NCBI GenBank assembly: GCA_000499405.2
Contig: HG738140.1
Coordinates: 8,831,560-8,895,559 of the forward strand
Length of the DNA stretch: 64,000 nt
From: Onchocerca volvulus
Lineage: Eukaryota; Nematoda; Chromadorea; Rhabditida; Onchocercidae
Direction of reading: 5' to 3'
Each line of letters begins with the position of its first letter. Within the stretch, counting starts at the first letter, position 1. The translations under genes were made by a program, and so were the position numbers. Shown here piece by piece: positions 63,982-64,000 of the stretch. The notes under the pieces are model-generated. The model ran no database searches, was not told where the DNA came from, and worked only from the letters and a program-made list of their open reading frames with translations.

Positions 63982-64000
63982 GTAAGTTAATTTAGCATCT

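Noticed and set aside
1..64000. CRISPR arrays, bacterial operons, ribosome binding sites, rRNA or tRNA genes
   Set aside because: The sequence is a eukaryotic intron-bearing genome. No regularly spaced direct repeats, rRNA blocks or convincing tRNA boxes were seen by eye, although a covariance-model tRNA search was not possible.

Overview
The window looks like nuclear DNA of a parasitic nematode, most likely a spirurid/filarial worm. The evidence is AT-rich sequence, small exons in long introns, acceptors dominated by TTTTCAG/TTTTTAG, a GLC/ACC-type anion channel with the extra loop-C cysteine pair, and a nematode-style divergent GSK-3-like kinase. No gene is a single long open frame. I rebuilt seven gene models by hand from reading frame, splice sites and codon phase. 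All exon joins are predictions, but in the best models every phase agrees and the protein reads through conserved motifs.

Layout. (1) 1-11,831, minus: a large secreted mosaic protein with a signal peptide and at least five PAN/apple modules separated by Ser/Thr/Glu-rich mucin-like linkers; it runs off the left edge. (2) 11.8-26.3 kb: about 14 kb with no gene I can support, holding one copy of an interspersed repeat and a short GC-rich tract. (3) 26,260-32,345, minus: a complete 14-exon, 516-residue Cys-loop ligand-gated anion channel subunit; an inverted copy of the same repeat sits in an intron. (4) 38,081-43,497, minus: a 10-exon, 406-residue low-complexity protein I do not recognise, with one intron that appears to be GC-AG. 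(5) 46,776-47,943, minus: a complete two-exon GSK-3-like kinase. (6) 48,338-51,598, minus: a two-PDZ protein, with one or two more apparent GC-AG introns. (7) 54,263-60,767, plus: the complete 12-exon, 450-residue mitochondrial dihydrolipoyl transacylase (E2) of the branched-chain 2-oxo acid dehydrogenase complex. (8) 63,631 to the right edge, plus: the first exons of an unrecognised gene.

The genes do not form a pathway. All genes from 1 to 51.6 kb are on the minus strand and the last two are on the plus strand, so the PDZ gene and the E2 gene diverge from a shared 2.6 kb upstream region. Likely roles are cuticle/surface or secretory mucin (PAN gene), neuromuscular signalling (channel), a diverged signalling kinase, scaffolding (PDZ) and leucine/isoleucine/valine catabolism (E2).

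The most interesting points are the modular PAN/mucin gene with phase-1 module borders and an in-frame 57-bp duplication, the channel with an altered TM2 start but a TM3 glycine associated with ivermectin sensitivity, the GSK-3-like kinase lacking the primed-substrate arginine and Axin-site residues, and the cluster of apparent GC-AG introns.
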